Shown here one piece after another: positions 47,125 to 56,006 of a stretch of DNA of 64,000 nt. The notes below the pieces were generated by a model. It was not told where the DNA came from. It saw nothing but the letters and a program-made list of their open reading frames with translations, and did not search any database. Within the stretch, counting starts at the first letter, position 1. The number at the start of each line of letters is the position of its first letter. The stretch spans positions 1 to 64,000 of the forward strand of contig CABUGV010000013.1 in the NCBI GenBank assembly GCA_902491215.1, given 5' to 3'. The translations under genes were made by a program, and so were the position numbers. This DNA is from 43-108 sp001915545 (GTDB lineage Bacteria > Bacteroidota > Bacteroidia > Bacteroidales > Bacteroidaceae).

Positions 47125-47306
47125 AAATTATTTCTACATAGCGGTTAACATTACTACTAGAAACTTAGCCATTTATAATATATGCACAAAAATATATAAC
47201 TTCTTTCACATCCTTTTTGTTTTTATTTGCATAATATCATGTTTTTTGCACATTTGCCGTAATTATATAGACATGCGCCCTTTTTATCTATCAAATTTGT
47301 TTTTCT

Positions 47307-47314
47307 TATCTTTG
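47307..47314 (+). promoter_or_regulatory. Candidate -7 box of the second AraC gene
   Basis: TATCTTTG lies 45 bases before the AraC start. The 234-base divergent spacer also has a minus-strand TATTTTTG (47194-47187) suited to the phosphatase-like gene, so a shared control region is likely. Confidence 0.5.
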
Positions 47315-47358
47315 CATAGACCAATGTACTACCTAAAGCATTTAACGACAAAAGCGCT

Positions 47359-48234
47359 ATGAAAACTATAGAATATGAGGTTGTCCACAACAGTCAGTGC
47401 AATTCTTTCAATGTTGAGGAAATGACCTGCCGATATTTTCCTCGACTTATGCACTGCCATCCCGAACACGAACTTGTACTCATCACAAGCGGCTACGGCC
47501 TCTGTTTTGCCGGCGACGGAGTTATCGAGATGAAGCCCCAGCACATTTATTTCATAGGAAGCGGACTGCCGCATTTCTTCAGAAGCGACAACCACTACTA
47601 CCAAAGCGACTGCAAGGACTTGTGCCACTCCTGCTACGTCCAGTTCAAAGACCAGATATTGCCGGGCGACTACCGCAACATGCTCGGATGCATCAACATA
47701 AACCGTTTGGTGGAGGCCGGAGAAAACGGCATTGAATGGGACATCTCACAAAACACGCGTCTTCTGGCATCTATCAGAGAACTGACGGCATGCCAGGGAT
47801 TTGAACGTCTGCACCTGCTCTACAAGATACTTGACGAATTGGGCAGAATGGTAGATGAAGGAAACAGAATATCTCTCCTTTCAAAAACGGAATTGAGATC
47901 TGATGACGAATCGACCTATTGCAGAATAGTCGAATACATAGGTATGAAATTTCAGGATCCTATCACTCTTGAAGAAATTGCCGACCATGCAGGAATGAAT
48001 CCTAGTGCTGTATGCAGATATTTCAAAAGGAAGACAGGAGAATCGATCTTCGGATTCCTGCTGAGGATGCGCATCAGCTACGCAAAAAGGAAATTGACGG
48101 AAACCGACATGGCCATATCTGCCATTGCCTACGATTCGGGCTTCAACAATCTGGCAAACTTCAACGTGCAGTTCAAGAAGTTTACCGGATACACCCCTTC
48201 ACAATACAGAAACCTCTACGTCTATCCAATCTGA
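47359..48234 (+). CDS. AraC-family transcription regulator
   Basis: A 291-aa one-component regulator. The N-terminal cupin-like domain shows RLMHCHPEHELVLITSGYGLCF and MKPQHIYFIGSGLPHFF. The C-terminal AraC DNA-binding domain has ITLEEIADHAGMNPSAVCRYFKRKTG and AISAIAYDSGFNNLANFNVQFKKFTGYTPSQYR. It is divergent from the phosphatase-like gene at the edge of the secreted-enzyme cluster, so it probably controls some of those genes in response to a sugar. The ligand is unknown. Confidence 0.9.
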   Translation: MKTIEYEVVHNSQCNSFNVEEMTCRYFPRLMHCHPEHELVLITSGYGLCFAGDGVIEMKPQHIYFIGSGLPHFFRSDNHYYQSDCKDLCHSCYVQFKDQILPGDYRNMLGCININRLVEAGENGIEWDISQNTRLLASIRELTACQGFERLHLLYKILDELGRMVDEGNRISLLSKTELRSDDESTYCRIVEYIGMKFQDPITLEEIADHAGMNPSAVCRYFKRKTGESIFGFLLRMRISYAKRKLTETDMAISAIAYDSGFNNLANFNVQFKKFTGYTPSQYRNLYVYPI

Positions 48235-48281
48235 AGCAGTTTCTGCGCACATCGCAGACAAGGGAAATAAGTACCTGTGAC

Positions 48282-48340
48282 CATACATAATGAACCGGGG
48301 CTGTTTCATATGCTGAAGCTGCCCCGGTCAATTATGTATG
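48282..48340. terminator. Long hairpin between convergent genes
   Basis: Bases 48282-48301 pair with 48321-48340 at 18 of 20 positions, with a GC core (CCGGGGC/GCCCCGG). It sits between the converging AraC and oxidoreductase genes and is symmetrical, so it may terminate both transcripts, although T-runs are weak. Confidence 0.55.
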
Positions 48341-48356
48341 CATTCAACGATGTACA

Positions 48357-48899
48357 TTATACCTTTTCAATGATATCCATGCCGTGGCGTATAGCCTCTT
48401 CGTTCATCGGGATAAGCTTATGGTGACGCTCAGGCAATGTCTTGTGAAGAGCCTCAACGACATCTTCAACAGTGACAATCGGACGCACCTTGATGAGCCC
48501 TCCGAGCACAAGCATGTTGAAAACCTTGCTGTTGGCCATACGCGCAGCCGCGTCCATGGCATCTATACGATAAACGTTGATGTCTGTGCGTTCAGGACGG
48601 TTATAGATGCCATAACTGTCGTAAATGAGCGTACCTCCAGGCTTAACCATAGGTTCGAACTTCTCGAGCGACGGCTGGTTGAGCACTATGGCGGTGTCAT
48701 ACTGATTCAATATAGGCGAAGATATCTGGCTGTCGCTTATGATTACAGTGACGTTGGCCGTACCGCCTCGCTGTTCGGGGCCGTATGCCGGCATCCAGCT
48801 GACCTGCCGGCCTTCCATTATTCCGGCGTAGGCAAGAATCTTGCCCATCGACAGTACACCCTGTCCACCGAATCCTGATATGATTATCTCTTCTGTCAC
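48357..48899 (-). CDS. 2-oxoacid:ferredoxin oxidoreductase, gamma subunit
   Basis: A 180-aa subunit of the pyruvate/ketoisovalerate ferredoxin oxidoreductase gamma family. It begins EEIIISGFGGQGVLSMGKILAYAG and has SWMPAYGPEQRGGTANVTVIIS, the family signature. It is the last gene of the minus-strand operon encoding a four-subunit enzyme that oxidatively decarboxylates 2-oxoacids to acyl-CoA, or runs in reverse with reduced ferredoxin. Confidence 0.92.
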   Translation of the reverse strand: MTEEIIISGFGGQGVLSMGKILAYAGIMEGRQVSWMPAYGPEQRGGTANVTVIISDSQISSPILNQYDTAIVLNQPSLEKFEPMVKPGGTLIYDSYGIYNRPERTDINVYRIDAMDAAARMANSKVFNMLVLGGLIKVRPIVTVEDVVEALHKTLPERHHKLIPMNEEAIRHGMDIIEKV

Positions 48900-48984
48900 A
48901 GTTCTATGTTTTTAAAAGAATCAACAAAAACTTCTTTGCGGTGCCCCTCTGCACCGCCTTCTCTCTCAGTGTCCTCCGCGGGCA

Positions 48985-49752
48985 TCACTTTGAAGCATCC
49001 TTCAGGTCGCCGAGCGGATAATACGGGAACATGTTGTCGCGCATCCACTGGTTGGCCTGCTCAGGCGTCATCTTCCATCCGGAACTGCAAGTGGAAACTA
49101 TCTCTACAAGACTCGCACCGCGCTTGTTGAGCGAATTTTCGAATGCCTTGCGTATAGCCTTCTTCGCACGCACCACGTTGGCAACAGAGTCAACAGCCTG
49201 ACGTGTCACGTAGCATGTGCCCTCAAGCGTCGCCGCGATGTCGGTGATGTGGAGCGGGAATCCGTGAAGCTCGGGAACTCGTCCGTAAGGACAGGTAGCG
49301 GTCTTCATGCCCATAAGAGTTGTCGGAGCCATCTGTCCGCCGGTCATGCCGTAGATGGCATTGTTTATGAATATCACCGTGATGTTCTCGCCGCGGTTGA
49401 GCGCATGTATGGTTTCAGCAGTTCCTATGCAGGCAAGGTCGCCGTCGCCCTGATAAGTGAATACAAGATGGTCGGGCCAGAGGCGGTTGAGCGCACTGGC
49501 ACACGCAGGTGCACGTCCGTGCGAAGCCTCAATCCAGTCGATATCGAGATATCTGTAAGCAAACACTGCACATCCCACAGGGCAGATTCCTATAGTCTTC
49601 TCTTCCATGCCCATCTCTTCGACAACCTCAGCAATAAGCTTGTGTACAACGCCATGGCTGCATCCAGGACAATAGTGCATAGGAGTGTCGTTCATGAGCG
49701 CCGGCTTGCCGTACACCCTGTTCTCCGGTTTGATTATATCTTCTGTAGTCAT
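48985..49752 (-). CDS. 2-oxoacid:ferredoxin oxidoreductase, beta (TPP) subunit
   Basis: A 255-aa thiamine-pyrophosphate-binding subunit. TPP/Mg motif VFTYQGDGDLACIGTAETIHALNRGENITVIFINNAIYGMTGGQ is intact, and an N-terminal MHYCPGCSHGVVHKL carries the typical Cys pair. It starts 24 bases after the alpha subunit. Substrate preference (branched-chain, aryl or 2-oxoglutarate) cannot be read with certainty. Confidence 0.93.
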   Translation of the reverse strand: MTTEDIIKPENRVYGKPALMNDTPMHYCPGCSHGVVHKLIAEVVEEMGMEEKTIGICPVGCAVFAYRYLDIDWIEASHGRAPACASALNRLWPDHLVFTYQGDGDLACIGTAETIHALNRGENITVIFINNAIYGMTGGQMAPTTLMGMKTATCPYGRVPELHGFPLHITDIAATLEGTCYVTRQAVDSVANVVRAKKAIRKAFENSLNKRGASLVEIVSTCSSGWKMTPEQANQWMRDNMFPYYPLGDLKDASK

Positions 49753-49776
49753 AAATTTTCGTGCTCCTTTCTTTTC

Positions 49777-50868
49777 TTATTTTACAATAGCCTTCATGGC
49801 CTCGTAAATTTCCGATGGTGCCGGCACCATACCTCCGGATCTTCCGAAGTGGTGAACCTCAACCTTTCCGTTGACAGCCAGACGCACATCGTTGACCATC
49901 TGCCCCTCGTTAAGCTCAACCGTAAGCATTGCCTTGCATCGGTCGGCCGTCTCAGACAATTTTGCCGACGGGAACGGCCACAGGGTGATAGGACGCAAGA
50001 TGCCGGCCTTGATGCCCTCTTCGCGCAGCATGTCTACAGCCTTCATGCTTATACGTGCCGATGAACCGAAAGCCACAATGACGTAGTCGGCATCATCGAG
50101 CATATAACCGTCGTATCTGACTTCTGTCTCCTCAATCTTGCGATATTTCTCCGACATGTCGCGGTTGCGCTTCTCCATGAGTTGAGGATCAAGCTCGAGC
50201 GAGCTTATATAGTTGTATTTTCTTGACTTGAGACCCAATCCGTTTGCCGCCCAAGGGCACTGCTTGCGGATTTCCTCGTCCGTACGTCTAGGTCTATAAG
50301 GCGGAAGCACCACTTTCTCCATCATCTGTCCGATTACGCCGTCAGAAAGGATTATTGCGGGCATTCTCCACTTGAACATCAGATCGAAAGCCAATCCGAC
50401 GAAGTCTGCCATCTCCTGCACACTGTAAGGTGCAAGTACGAGCACATGATAGTCGCCGTTTCCGCCTCCATATACAGCCTGCGTATAGTCAGACTGTCCA
50501 GGCTGAATTGTGCCCAATCCAGGACCTCCGCGCTGAACGCTGACAATGAGTCCCGGCAATTCGCATGCGGCCATGTAGGATATGCCTTCCTGCATAAGTG
50601 CCACACCTGGGCTTGACGATGATGTCATCGCACATTTTCCTGAAGCACCGGCCGCATACACCATATTTATGGACGCAAGCTCGCTTTCCGCCTGCAGAAC
50701 CACCATGCCGGTATCTTCCCACGGCTTGTCGAGAGCCAAAGTCTCAAGTATCTCGCTCTGCGGAGTAATAGGATAGCCGAAAAAGCCATCGCATCCGAAG
50801 CGCACAGCTGCCTTAGCTACGGCCTCATTGCCTTTCAGCAAAACTATGTCATTCTTGTTGTCCATCAT
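49777..50868 (-). CDS. vorB: 2-oxoacid:ferredoxin oxidoreductase, alpha subunit (VorB-like)
   Basis: A 363-aa alpha subunit with KGNEAVAKAAVRFGCDGFFGYPITPQSEILETLA at the N-terminus, then VMAGASGKC-like YAAGASGKCAMTSSSSPGVALMQEG and the C-terminal transketolase-like half (VIVAFGSSARISMKAVDMLREEGIKAGILRPITLWPFP). This layout matches the 3-methyl-2-oxobutanoate (ketoisovalerate) oxidoreductase alpha subunit. It starts one base after the ferredoxin-like subunit ends, so translation is probably coupled. Confidence 0.85.
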   Translation of the reverse strand: MMDNKNDIVLLKGNEAVAKAAVRFGCDGFFGYPITPQSEILETLALDKPWEDTGMVVLQAESELASINMVYAAGASGKCAMTSSSSPGVALMQEGISYMAACELPGLIVSVQRGGPGLGTIQPGQSDYTQAVYGGGNGDYHVLVLAPYSVQEMADFVGLAFDLMFKWRMPAIILSDGVIGQMMEKVVLPPYRPRRTDEEIRKQCPWAANGLGLKSRKYNYISSLELDPQLMEKRNRDMSEKYRKIEETEVRYDGYMLDDADYVIVAFGSSARISMKAVDMLREEGIKAGILRPITLWPFPSAKLSETADRCKAMLTVELNEGQMVNDVRLAVNGKVEVHHFGRSGGMVPAPSEIYEAMKAIVK

Positions 50869-50869
50869 T

Positions 50870-51097
50870 TCATTCCTCCTTCTTTCTGTAAACAGTTATA
50901 CAACCGTCAGGGCAGACAATTGCACATGAACTGCATCCGTTGCATTTTTCCGCATCGTGCTGACCGGCATGATGGTATCCCATACGGTTTACCGTCTGCG
51001 TCATCTCGATGAGGTTGAGCGGACACGCAACAGCGCAGAGATTGCAGCCCTTGCATCTCTCAGCATCCACCACAATGGCACCTCTCATCTTTCCCAT
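50870..51097 (-). CDS. 2-oxoacid:ferredoxin oxidoreductase, 4Fe-4S delta subunit
   Basis: A 75-aa ferredoxin-like protein with two CxxCxxCxxxCP motifs (CKGCNLCAVACP and CNGCSSCAIVCP), binding two 4Fe-4S clusters. It transfers electrons between the TPP subunit and ferredoxin. It lies directly before vorB. Confidence 0.93.
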   Translation of the reverse strand: MGKMRGAIVVDAERCKGCNLCAVACPLNLIEMTQTVNRMGYHHAGQHDAEKCNGCSSCAIVCPDGCITVYRKKEE

Positions 51098-51114
51098 ATC
51101 ACTAAAACATTTTA

Positions 51115-51396
51115 TCAGTGGTTATACATATCCTTATTGAAGAACTGGAGAATCTCCTCGACCATGCGCCGCGCCTCGGCTGCAGGGCTTTCCGGATTGA
51201 CGGCCACAGCCATTGCATAGCTGTCGAGACAGTTCTTCCAGTCCTGAAGCTTCCAGTAGGCATTTCCGCGCTCATAATAGAGCTCGTCAAGCTTTCCGTC
51301 AGCCGAAGCAATCGCTTCGTCGAGCAGTGCGATAGCCTCTTCTATGCGCCCGCTGTCCATCAGATTCTTCACCTTTTCCATAAAAGATACATTCAT
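51115..51396 (-). CDS. Small TPR protein in the oxidoreductase operon
   Basis: A 93-aa all-helical protein with two tetratricopeptide repeats (GRIEEAIALLDEAIASADG and ELYYERGNAYWKLQDWKNCLDSYAMAVAVNPE). It has no signal peptide. It sits between the acyl-CoA synthetase (6 bases) and the ferredoxin subunit (17 bases), so it is surely cotranscribed. It may scaffold or chaperone the enzyme complex; this is inference. Confidence 0.85.
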   Translation of the reverse strand: MNVSFMEKVKNLMDSGRIEEAIALLDEAIASADGKLDELYYERGNAYWKLQDWKNCLDSYAMAVAVNPESPAAEARRMVEEILQFFNKDMYNH

Positions 51397-51402
51397 CCTA
51401 AT

Positions 51403-53100
51403 CTATTTGTTCGCAGCTTTGTTCATGTCGTTTTCGCGGATTTCCACACGTCTGATTTTTCCGCTGATAGTCTTAGGGAGTTCGTCCACAAACTCTATCA
51501 CGCGCGGATACTTGTAAGGCGCAGTTTCTTCCTTGACATGATGCTGAAGTTCCTTCACGAGTTCCTCGCCGGCCTTGTCCTTCCATTCCTTTGCAAGTAC
51601 GATAGTAGCCTTGACAACCTGTCCGCGGATTTCGTCAGGAACACCGGTTATGGCACACTCCACAACTGCCGGATGCGTCATCAATGCACTCTCCACTTCG
51701 AAAGGACCGATACGGTATCCGGAACTCTTGATGACATCGTCCGAACGTCCTACATACCAGAAGTATCCGTCCTCGTCGTAGTAGGCTATATCACCTGTAT
51801 GGTATATTCCGTCGTGCCAAACCTTCTGAGTCAGTTCCGGATTTCTGTAATATTCGCGGAAAAGTCCCAACTGCTTGCGCTTGTCCGTACGTACAACGAT
51901 TTCTCCTTTCTCGCCCGGTTCAGCCCTACGGCCGTCAGGCATAAGGATATCAATGTCGTACTGAGGGTTTGGAACGCCCATCGAACCAGGTTTCGGTTCC
52001 ATCCAAGGGTATGTTCCGAGTGTGAGCGTAGTCTCCGTCTGTCCGAATCCTTCCATCAGCTTAAGGCCGGTAGCCTTATAGAACTTCTCGTATACAGCCG
52101 AGTTCAGAGCCTCGCCGGCCGTTGTACAGTACTTGAGCGAAGAAAGATCGTAACGGCTCAAGTCCTCGCGTATGAGGAATCGGTAGATTGTCGGAGGTGC
52201 ACAGAATGAAGTGACCTTGTACTCCTCAATCTTATGGAGAATATCGGCAGGAGTGAACTTCTCGTGGTCGTAGACAAACACAGCGGCACCTACAATCCAC
52301 TGTCCGTAGAGCTTGCCCCACACTGCCTTGCCCCATCCTGTATCAGCCACAGTCAGATGAAGACTGTCTTTTGTCAGGTTGTGCCAGAAAGCGGCTGTAG
52401 ACAGATGTCCGAGCGCATAAGTATAGTCGTGGATAACCATCTTCGGTTCGCCGCTCGTACCGCTGGAGAAATACATGATGGAATAGTCTTCCGACTTGTT
52501 TACGAAAGCAGGACGCTCGAATGCAGGAGCCTTCTCCACTCCAGCCTCGAAATCTTCCCATCCTTCCGGAACCTCAGGACCGATGCTGATTTTCAGCTTA
52601 AGCGAAGGACAATCGGGAGCAGCACCTTCCACGTGCTTGAGTATTTCATCGTCACCAACACACACGATGGCCTTTATGTCAGCAGCCTTGCATCGGTAAA
52701 CGATGTCGTGAGCTGTAAGCAGGAATGTTGCCGGAATAGCAATGGCACCAATCTTGTGAAGGGCCAGAATGGTTGTCCAGAACTGGTAGCGTCGTTTCAG
52801 GATAAGCATCACCATGTCGTTCTTGCCTATGCCGAGCGATGTCAGGTATGCTGCCACCTTGTCGCTCTCCCGCTTCATGTCGGCAAATGTGAATCTGCGG
52901 CATTCACCCTTGTCGTTTGTCCAAAGAAGAGCAAGCCTGTCCGGCTCCTCCTGAGCCCATGCGTCCATGACATCATAGGCGAAATTGAAGTTTTCAGGCA
53001 CAACATATTCCAGATGCTCTCTGTAGTCGTCCATCGACGTGAATGATGCCTGCTTTAAAAATCTTTCCAACATATATTTTCTTGTTTTTTTATAATCCAT
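51403..53100 (-). CDS. AMP-forming acyl-CoA synthetase
   Basis: A 565-aa ATP-dependent acid:CoA ligase of the medium/branched-chain acyl group. The ATG at 53100 is preferred over a GTG four codons upstream. Motifs are intact: YSIMYFSSGTSGEPKMVIHDY (P-loop), YCTTAGEALN, MEGFGQTETTLTLG, IYHTGDIAYYDEDGYFWYVGRSDDVIKSSGYRIGPFEVES, and the C-terminal LPKTISGKIRRVEIR with the catalytic Lys. It heads the operon with the oxidoreductase genes, so it likely activates short branched or aryl acids (isobutyrate, isovalerate, phenylacetate) for reductive carboxylation to 2-oxoacids, or works in the reverse direction. Substrate is inferred. Confidence 0.9.
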   Translation of the reverse strand: MDYKKTRKYMLERFLKQASFTSMDDYREHLEYVVPENFNFAYDVMDAWAQEEPDRLALLWTNDKGECRRFTFADMKRESDKVAAYLTSLGIGKNDMVMLILKRRYQFWTTILALHKIGAIAIPATFLLTAHDIVYRCKAADIKAIVCVGDDEILKHVEGAAPDCPSLKLKISIGPEVPEGWEDFEAGVEKAPAFERPAFVNKSEDYSIMYFSSGTSGEPKMVIHDYTYALGHLSTAAFWHNLTKDSLHLTVADTGWGKAVWGKLYGQWIVGAAVFVYDHEKFTPADILHKIEEYKVTSFCAPPTIYRFLIREDLSRYDLSSLKYCTTAGEALNSAVYEKFYKATGLKLMEGFGQTETTLTLGTYPWMEPKPGSMGVPNPQYDIDILMPDGRRAEPGEKGEIVVRTDKRKQLGLFREYYRNPELTQKVWHDGIYHTGDIAYYDEDGYFWYVGRSDDVIKSSGYRIGPFEVESALMTHPAVVECAITGVPDEIRGQVVKATIVLAKEWKDKAGEELVKELQHHVKEETAPYKYPRVIEFVDELPKTISGKIRRVEIRENDMNKAANK

Positions 53101-53153
53101 TTCCGCTCTCACGGAGATTGCACACTATAATTTTTTTCACATGTTCCAATACC

Positions 53154-53185
53154 CAAAAGTATAAAAAAACGCATCCCGACACAAA
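53154..53185 (-). promoter_or_regulatory. Promoter of the acyl-CoA synthetase/oxidoreductase operon
   Basis: On the minus strand TTTG (53185-53182), a 20-base spacer and TACTTTTG (53161-53154) match consensus, 54 bases before the synthetase start. Confidence 0.72.
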
Positions 53186-53246
53186 TAAAAAAAGCATAAT
53201 TATTAGCGGTTTACACACATTTTTTTCATTTGTGCACGATTTTGGC

Positions 53247-53280
53247 AAAAAAAATGCACACCGAAAAAAACGGTGTGCAT
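53247..53280 (-). terminator. Intrinsic terminator after proC
   Basis: On the minus strand a perfect 10-bp stem (53280-53271 with 53263-53254) and 7-base loop are followed by seven Ts (53253-53247). Confidence 0.88.
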
Positions 53281-53332
53281 CGATGCAAAAAAACATATTC
53301 ACGGCGTCTTATCCGACTACCTATGTCAAGTA

Positions 53333-54127
53333 TTATTTCAGTCCTGCTTTCAGCGAACGGATGACTGCAGAGTTGAAACCGGAATGGTCAAGTTCGTTGA
53401 GTCCTTTGATTGTAACGCCTCCAGGAGTTGTAACCCTGTCGATAGCAGCCTCCGGATGCAGGCCGGTATTCTCCAGCAATGCAACGGCACCTTTCATCGT
53501 CTGCATGGCGATAGCCTGAGCTTCGGCAGGACGGAAGCCCATTTCAACACCGCCTTCCATCTGTGCACGTATATATCTCATCACATAAGCTATACCGCAG
53601 GAAGCCATCATCATGCCCGGTGCAATGTTCTTTTCAGGACACATGCTAACGCGGCCGACAAGTCCGAACAGCCATTCCACATCATGCTTAGACTTATCCG
53701 ATGCACCAGCACCTGCAGCGGCAAATGTCATACTCTTGCCGAATTCGGCGGCAATGTTCGGTATAACGTAGAATACTGCCGGCGTCTTGCCCTCATATTC
53801 CAGCATGGATTCGAGTTTCTCAGTACCTATACCTGCGGCAACAGACACCACAATCTGCTTTCCGGCATCAACAACCGGTTTTATCTCATCAACGACCGTT
53901 TCCACCAGCCAAGGTTTTACAGCCAAGACCACGACATCGGCACCGCGCACAGCATCTGCATTGTCCAGCGATGCACCAATGCCCGGCATCTCGTTTCTGT
54001 ACTTATCGAGCGTAACCTCACGAGAAGCCGTAACAGTCATATCTTCTACTTTTATTTCACCGCTTCTTATCCATCCGCGCACGAGCGCACCGCCCATACT
54101 GCCGGCACCGACAACACATATTTTCAT
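53333..54127 (-). CDS. proC: Pyrroline-5-carboxylate reductase
   Basis: This makes L-proline from 1-pyrroline-5-carboxylate with NAD(P)H. The 264-aa protein has the Rossmann start MKICVVGAGSMGGALVRGWIRSG and VVVLAVKPWLVETVVDEIKP. The C-terminal signature is ALLENTGLHPEAAIDRVTTPGGVTIKGLNELDHSGF, which contains the P5CR dimer motif. The GNAT gene lies 79 bases upstream on the same strand and may be cotranscribed. Confidence 0.95.
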   Translation of the reverse strand: MKICVVGAGSMGGALVRGWIRSGEIKVEDMTVTASREVTLDKYRNEMPGIGASLDNADAVRGADVVVLAVKPWLVETVVDEIKPVVDAGKQIVVSVAAGIGTEKLESMLEYEGKTPAVFYVIPNIAAEFGKSMTFAAAGAGASDKSKHDVEWLFGLVGRVSMCPEKNIAPGMMMASCGIAYVMRYIRAQMEGGVEMGFRPAEAQAIAMQTMKGAVALLENTGLHPEAAIDRVTTPGGVTIKGLNELDHSGFNSAVIRSLKAGLK

Positions 54128-54206
54128 ATCATCCGTCCTCTTTTGTTCTATATAAATTTATCTACTTGTTTGCCTGCATAAACAGAATTTCTTATCGGAG
54201 AGCATC

Positions 54207-54698
54207 TCAGAGATACTTTTCCCAGAAGTACATCTTATGGTCACCGTCGCCATAGCCCTCGCTCTTATACGAACGCTGTGCAGGTACGTTGTCTTCCCTG
54301 ACCTCAAGCGTAATCTTGCTGCATCCGTTGTCGCGTGCAATCTCCGTCATCTTGCCCATCATGCGTCGGCTCAATCCGCGTCCGCGGTACTCTCTGTCCA
54401 CATAAACATCGTGTATGCTCAAAAATGGTTTTGCCTTGAACGTCGAGAAATTGAAAAAGCCATTGATAAGTCCCACCGTTCGTCCATCACACGTCAGCAT
54501 CAGCGTAACGCTCGACGGATGCGACGCCATGCCCTCCAACAGACGTTTCTGCCCCTCTTCGTCCAAAGGTTCCGCATCGCCCATCGGATCGCACATATAT
54601 TCATTAAGCAGACGACAGAAAGCTTCTCTGTCGGCTTCCTCGTCAAAACGACAGAGGTGGAAGTCCTCCTCCTCTCTGAAAACAATGCCTTGTTTCAT
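54207..54698 (-). CDS. GNAT-family N-acetyltransferase
   Basis: A 163-aa acetyl-CoA-dependent acetyltransferase. The N-terminal strands and helix (EEEDFHLCRFDEEADREAFCRLLNEYM) precede the acetyl-CoA loop VYVDREYRGRGLSRRMMGKMTEIARDNG and the closing NVPAQRSYKSEGYGDGDHKMYFWEKYL. The acceptor substrate cannot be predicted. Confidence 0.88.
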   Translation of the reverse strand: MKQGIVFREEEDFHLCRFDEEADREAFCRLLNEYMCDPMGDAEPLDEEGQKRLLEGMASHPSSVTLMLTCDGRTVGLINGFFNFSTFKAKPFLSIHDVYVDREYRGRGLSRRMMGKMTEIARDNGCSKITLEVREDNVPAQRSYKSEGYGDGDHKMYFWEKYL

Positions 54699-54782
54699 AC
54701 TACATCAATTTTTGGATTTTTCGGGTAAAAATACGAAAAACCACGCATTCGCGCCCTACAAACCTTCAACCTTTTCATCCAA

Positions 54783-54863
54783 GCGAGCCCTCATCTGAAA
54801 AATTGCGAGCGCCCGCAATCATTTTTCCGAGCGCTCATAATTTTGTCCGCGAGCCCTCGCAGA
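54783..54863. repeat. Cluster of four GCGAGC-type short palindromic units
   Basis: Units GCGAGCCCTC (54783-54792), TTGCGAGCGCCCGCAA (54803-54818), CCGAGCGCTC (about 54827-54836) and CGCGAGCCCTCGCAGA (54848-54863) alternate with AT-rich spacers. They match units at 29584-29643 and the terminator stem at 9153-9188. Confidence 0.62.
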
Positions 54864-54962
54864 CATCAAGATTCGCCCTCATACAAAAAAGCAGACAGAT
54901 CATTTTAAACCATTCTTGTTCAGCGCAGTCATAACCGACAATAATGTTTTTAACACATATAA

Positions 54963-54994
54963 TTGCATAAAAAAAATCATTTTTACTAAATTTG
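54963..54994 (+). promoter_or_regulatory. Promoter of the GIN-domain gene
   Basis: TTG (54963-54965), a 21-base spacer and TAAATTTG (54987-54994) fit the consensus, 24 bases before the chosen ATG. Confidence 0.6.
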
Positions 54995-55017
54995 GGAAAA
55001 CCAAAAATCAATATGAT

Positions 55018-55956
55018 ATGAACAGAAAGCACACACCAGCAATAAGAACGTTTCGTAATACACTCAAGCAGTTATGTACATATACAATCCTCGCGGCTTC
55101 AATTACGGCCTGCACATCCAGAGCTTACAAAGTTGCCGACGACGACCGCTTCCTCATTCAGGGCACACAGATGGAAAATGTAGGCGAAAGCGGTGTAACA
55201 AATGTGCTTGAACTGAAGGATTTCAAATCCATAAACTGCCACTCCACCGGAAACATTGAATTCATACAGAGTCCAGACTACAGCGTGAGACTTTCCGGTC
55301 CTGAATCATTCGTACGAAACACTGCGTGCTACGTAAAGAACGGTGTACTCCACATCCACAACAAGCGCAATGTAAAGGTTGAAGGCGCCGGTGCCGGACA
55401 TCTAATCATAAAAATAAGCGCACCGAGTCTACGCCACGTAAAACTCTCAGGCACATCGCGTTTCTTCTCCGAAAAACTTGATTTGTCGGCATTCGATCTG
55501 ACAGTTTCCGGAGTAGCACGCTTCAGATGCCACGACATAAAATGTACAGACCTCACTGTTATCGGCGAAGAGGCCTCACGCATGCGCATAGGTGCAATCG
55601 ATGCAGAGGATGCATCATTCACCATATCAGGTGCATCAAGATGCGGAATAGGCATCAATGCACGCAAGCTTGACATAAAAGCCAGCGATGCAGCCAGAAG
55701 CCATTTCTCGGCACAAACAAAAACTCTCACAGCAAACAACAGCGGAGCAGCATCAATGAACCTGCAGTTCAAAGGCGAAAAAGCCAGAATCAACGGCTCC
55801 GGAGCATCACGTACGGAGATGGACATAGACTGCAGCGACCTTTTGGTTCAAAACAGCGGAACGGCATCTATAGACATTGCCGGACGTGCTCTTAAACAGG
55901 ACATCAAGTCAACTGGAAAAGCTGTTATAAATACCGAAAAACTGCGTTTCGAATAA
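55018..55956 (+). CDS. GIN-domain (DUF2807) lipoprotein, putative adhesin
   Basis: A 312-aa predicted lipoprotein with a lipobox-like ASITAC after a hydrophobic stretch (residues ~23-36). The mature part is a DUF2807 'head GIN' domain: ELKDFKSINCHSTGNIEFIQSPDYSVRLSG, then repeated short beta rungs (LRHVKLSGTSRF, FDLTVSGVARF, ASFTISGASRC, ARINGSGASRT) that suggest a right-handed beta-helix or roll. Start 55018 is chosen because it follows the promoter closely. Members are described as putative autotransporter adhesins, but function is unproved. It stands alone, convergent with the DUF5054 gene. Confidence 0.85.
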   Translation: MNRKHTPAIRTFRNTLKQLCTYTILAASITACTSRAYKVADDDRFLIQGTQMENVGESGVTNVLELKDFKSINCHSTGNIEFIQSPDYSVRLSGPESFVRNTACYVKNGVLHIHNKRNVKVEGAGAGHLIIKISAPSLRHVKLSGTSRFFSEKLDLSAFDLTVSGVARFRCHDIKCTDLTVIGEEASRMRIGAIDAEDASFTISGASRCGIGINARKLDIKASDAARSHFSAQTKTLTANNSGAASMNLQFKGEKARINGSGASRTEMDIDCSDLLVQNSGTASIDIAGRALKQDIKSTGKAVINTEKLRFE

Positions 55957-56006
55957 CATACAGTATTAGGATTATCGCTCAAGGATATATAACCGGAACG
56001 ATACAC

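Larger units (their letters stand above)
54699..55017. other. Gene-free spacer with GCGAGC repeats and a promoter
   Basis: No credible gene. It carries the densest cluster of GCGAGC-type repeats (54783-54863) and the promoter of the GIN-domain gene (54963-54994). A longer open frame extends that gene upstream to 54916 but crosses the promoter, so I reject it. Confidence 0.6.
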
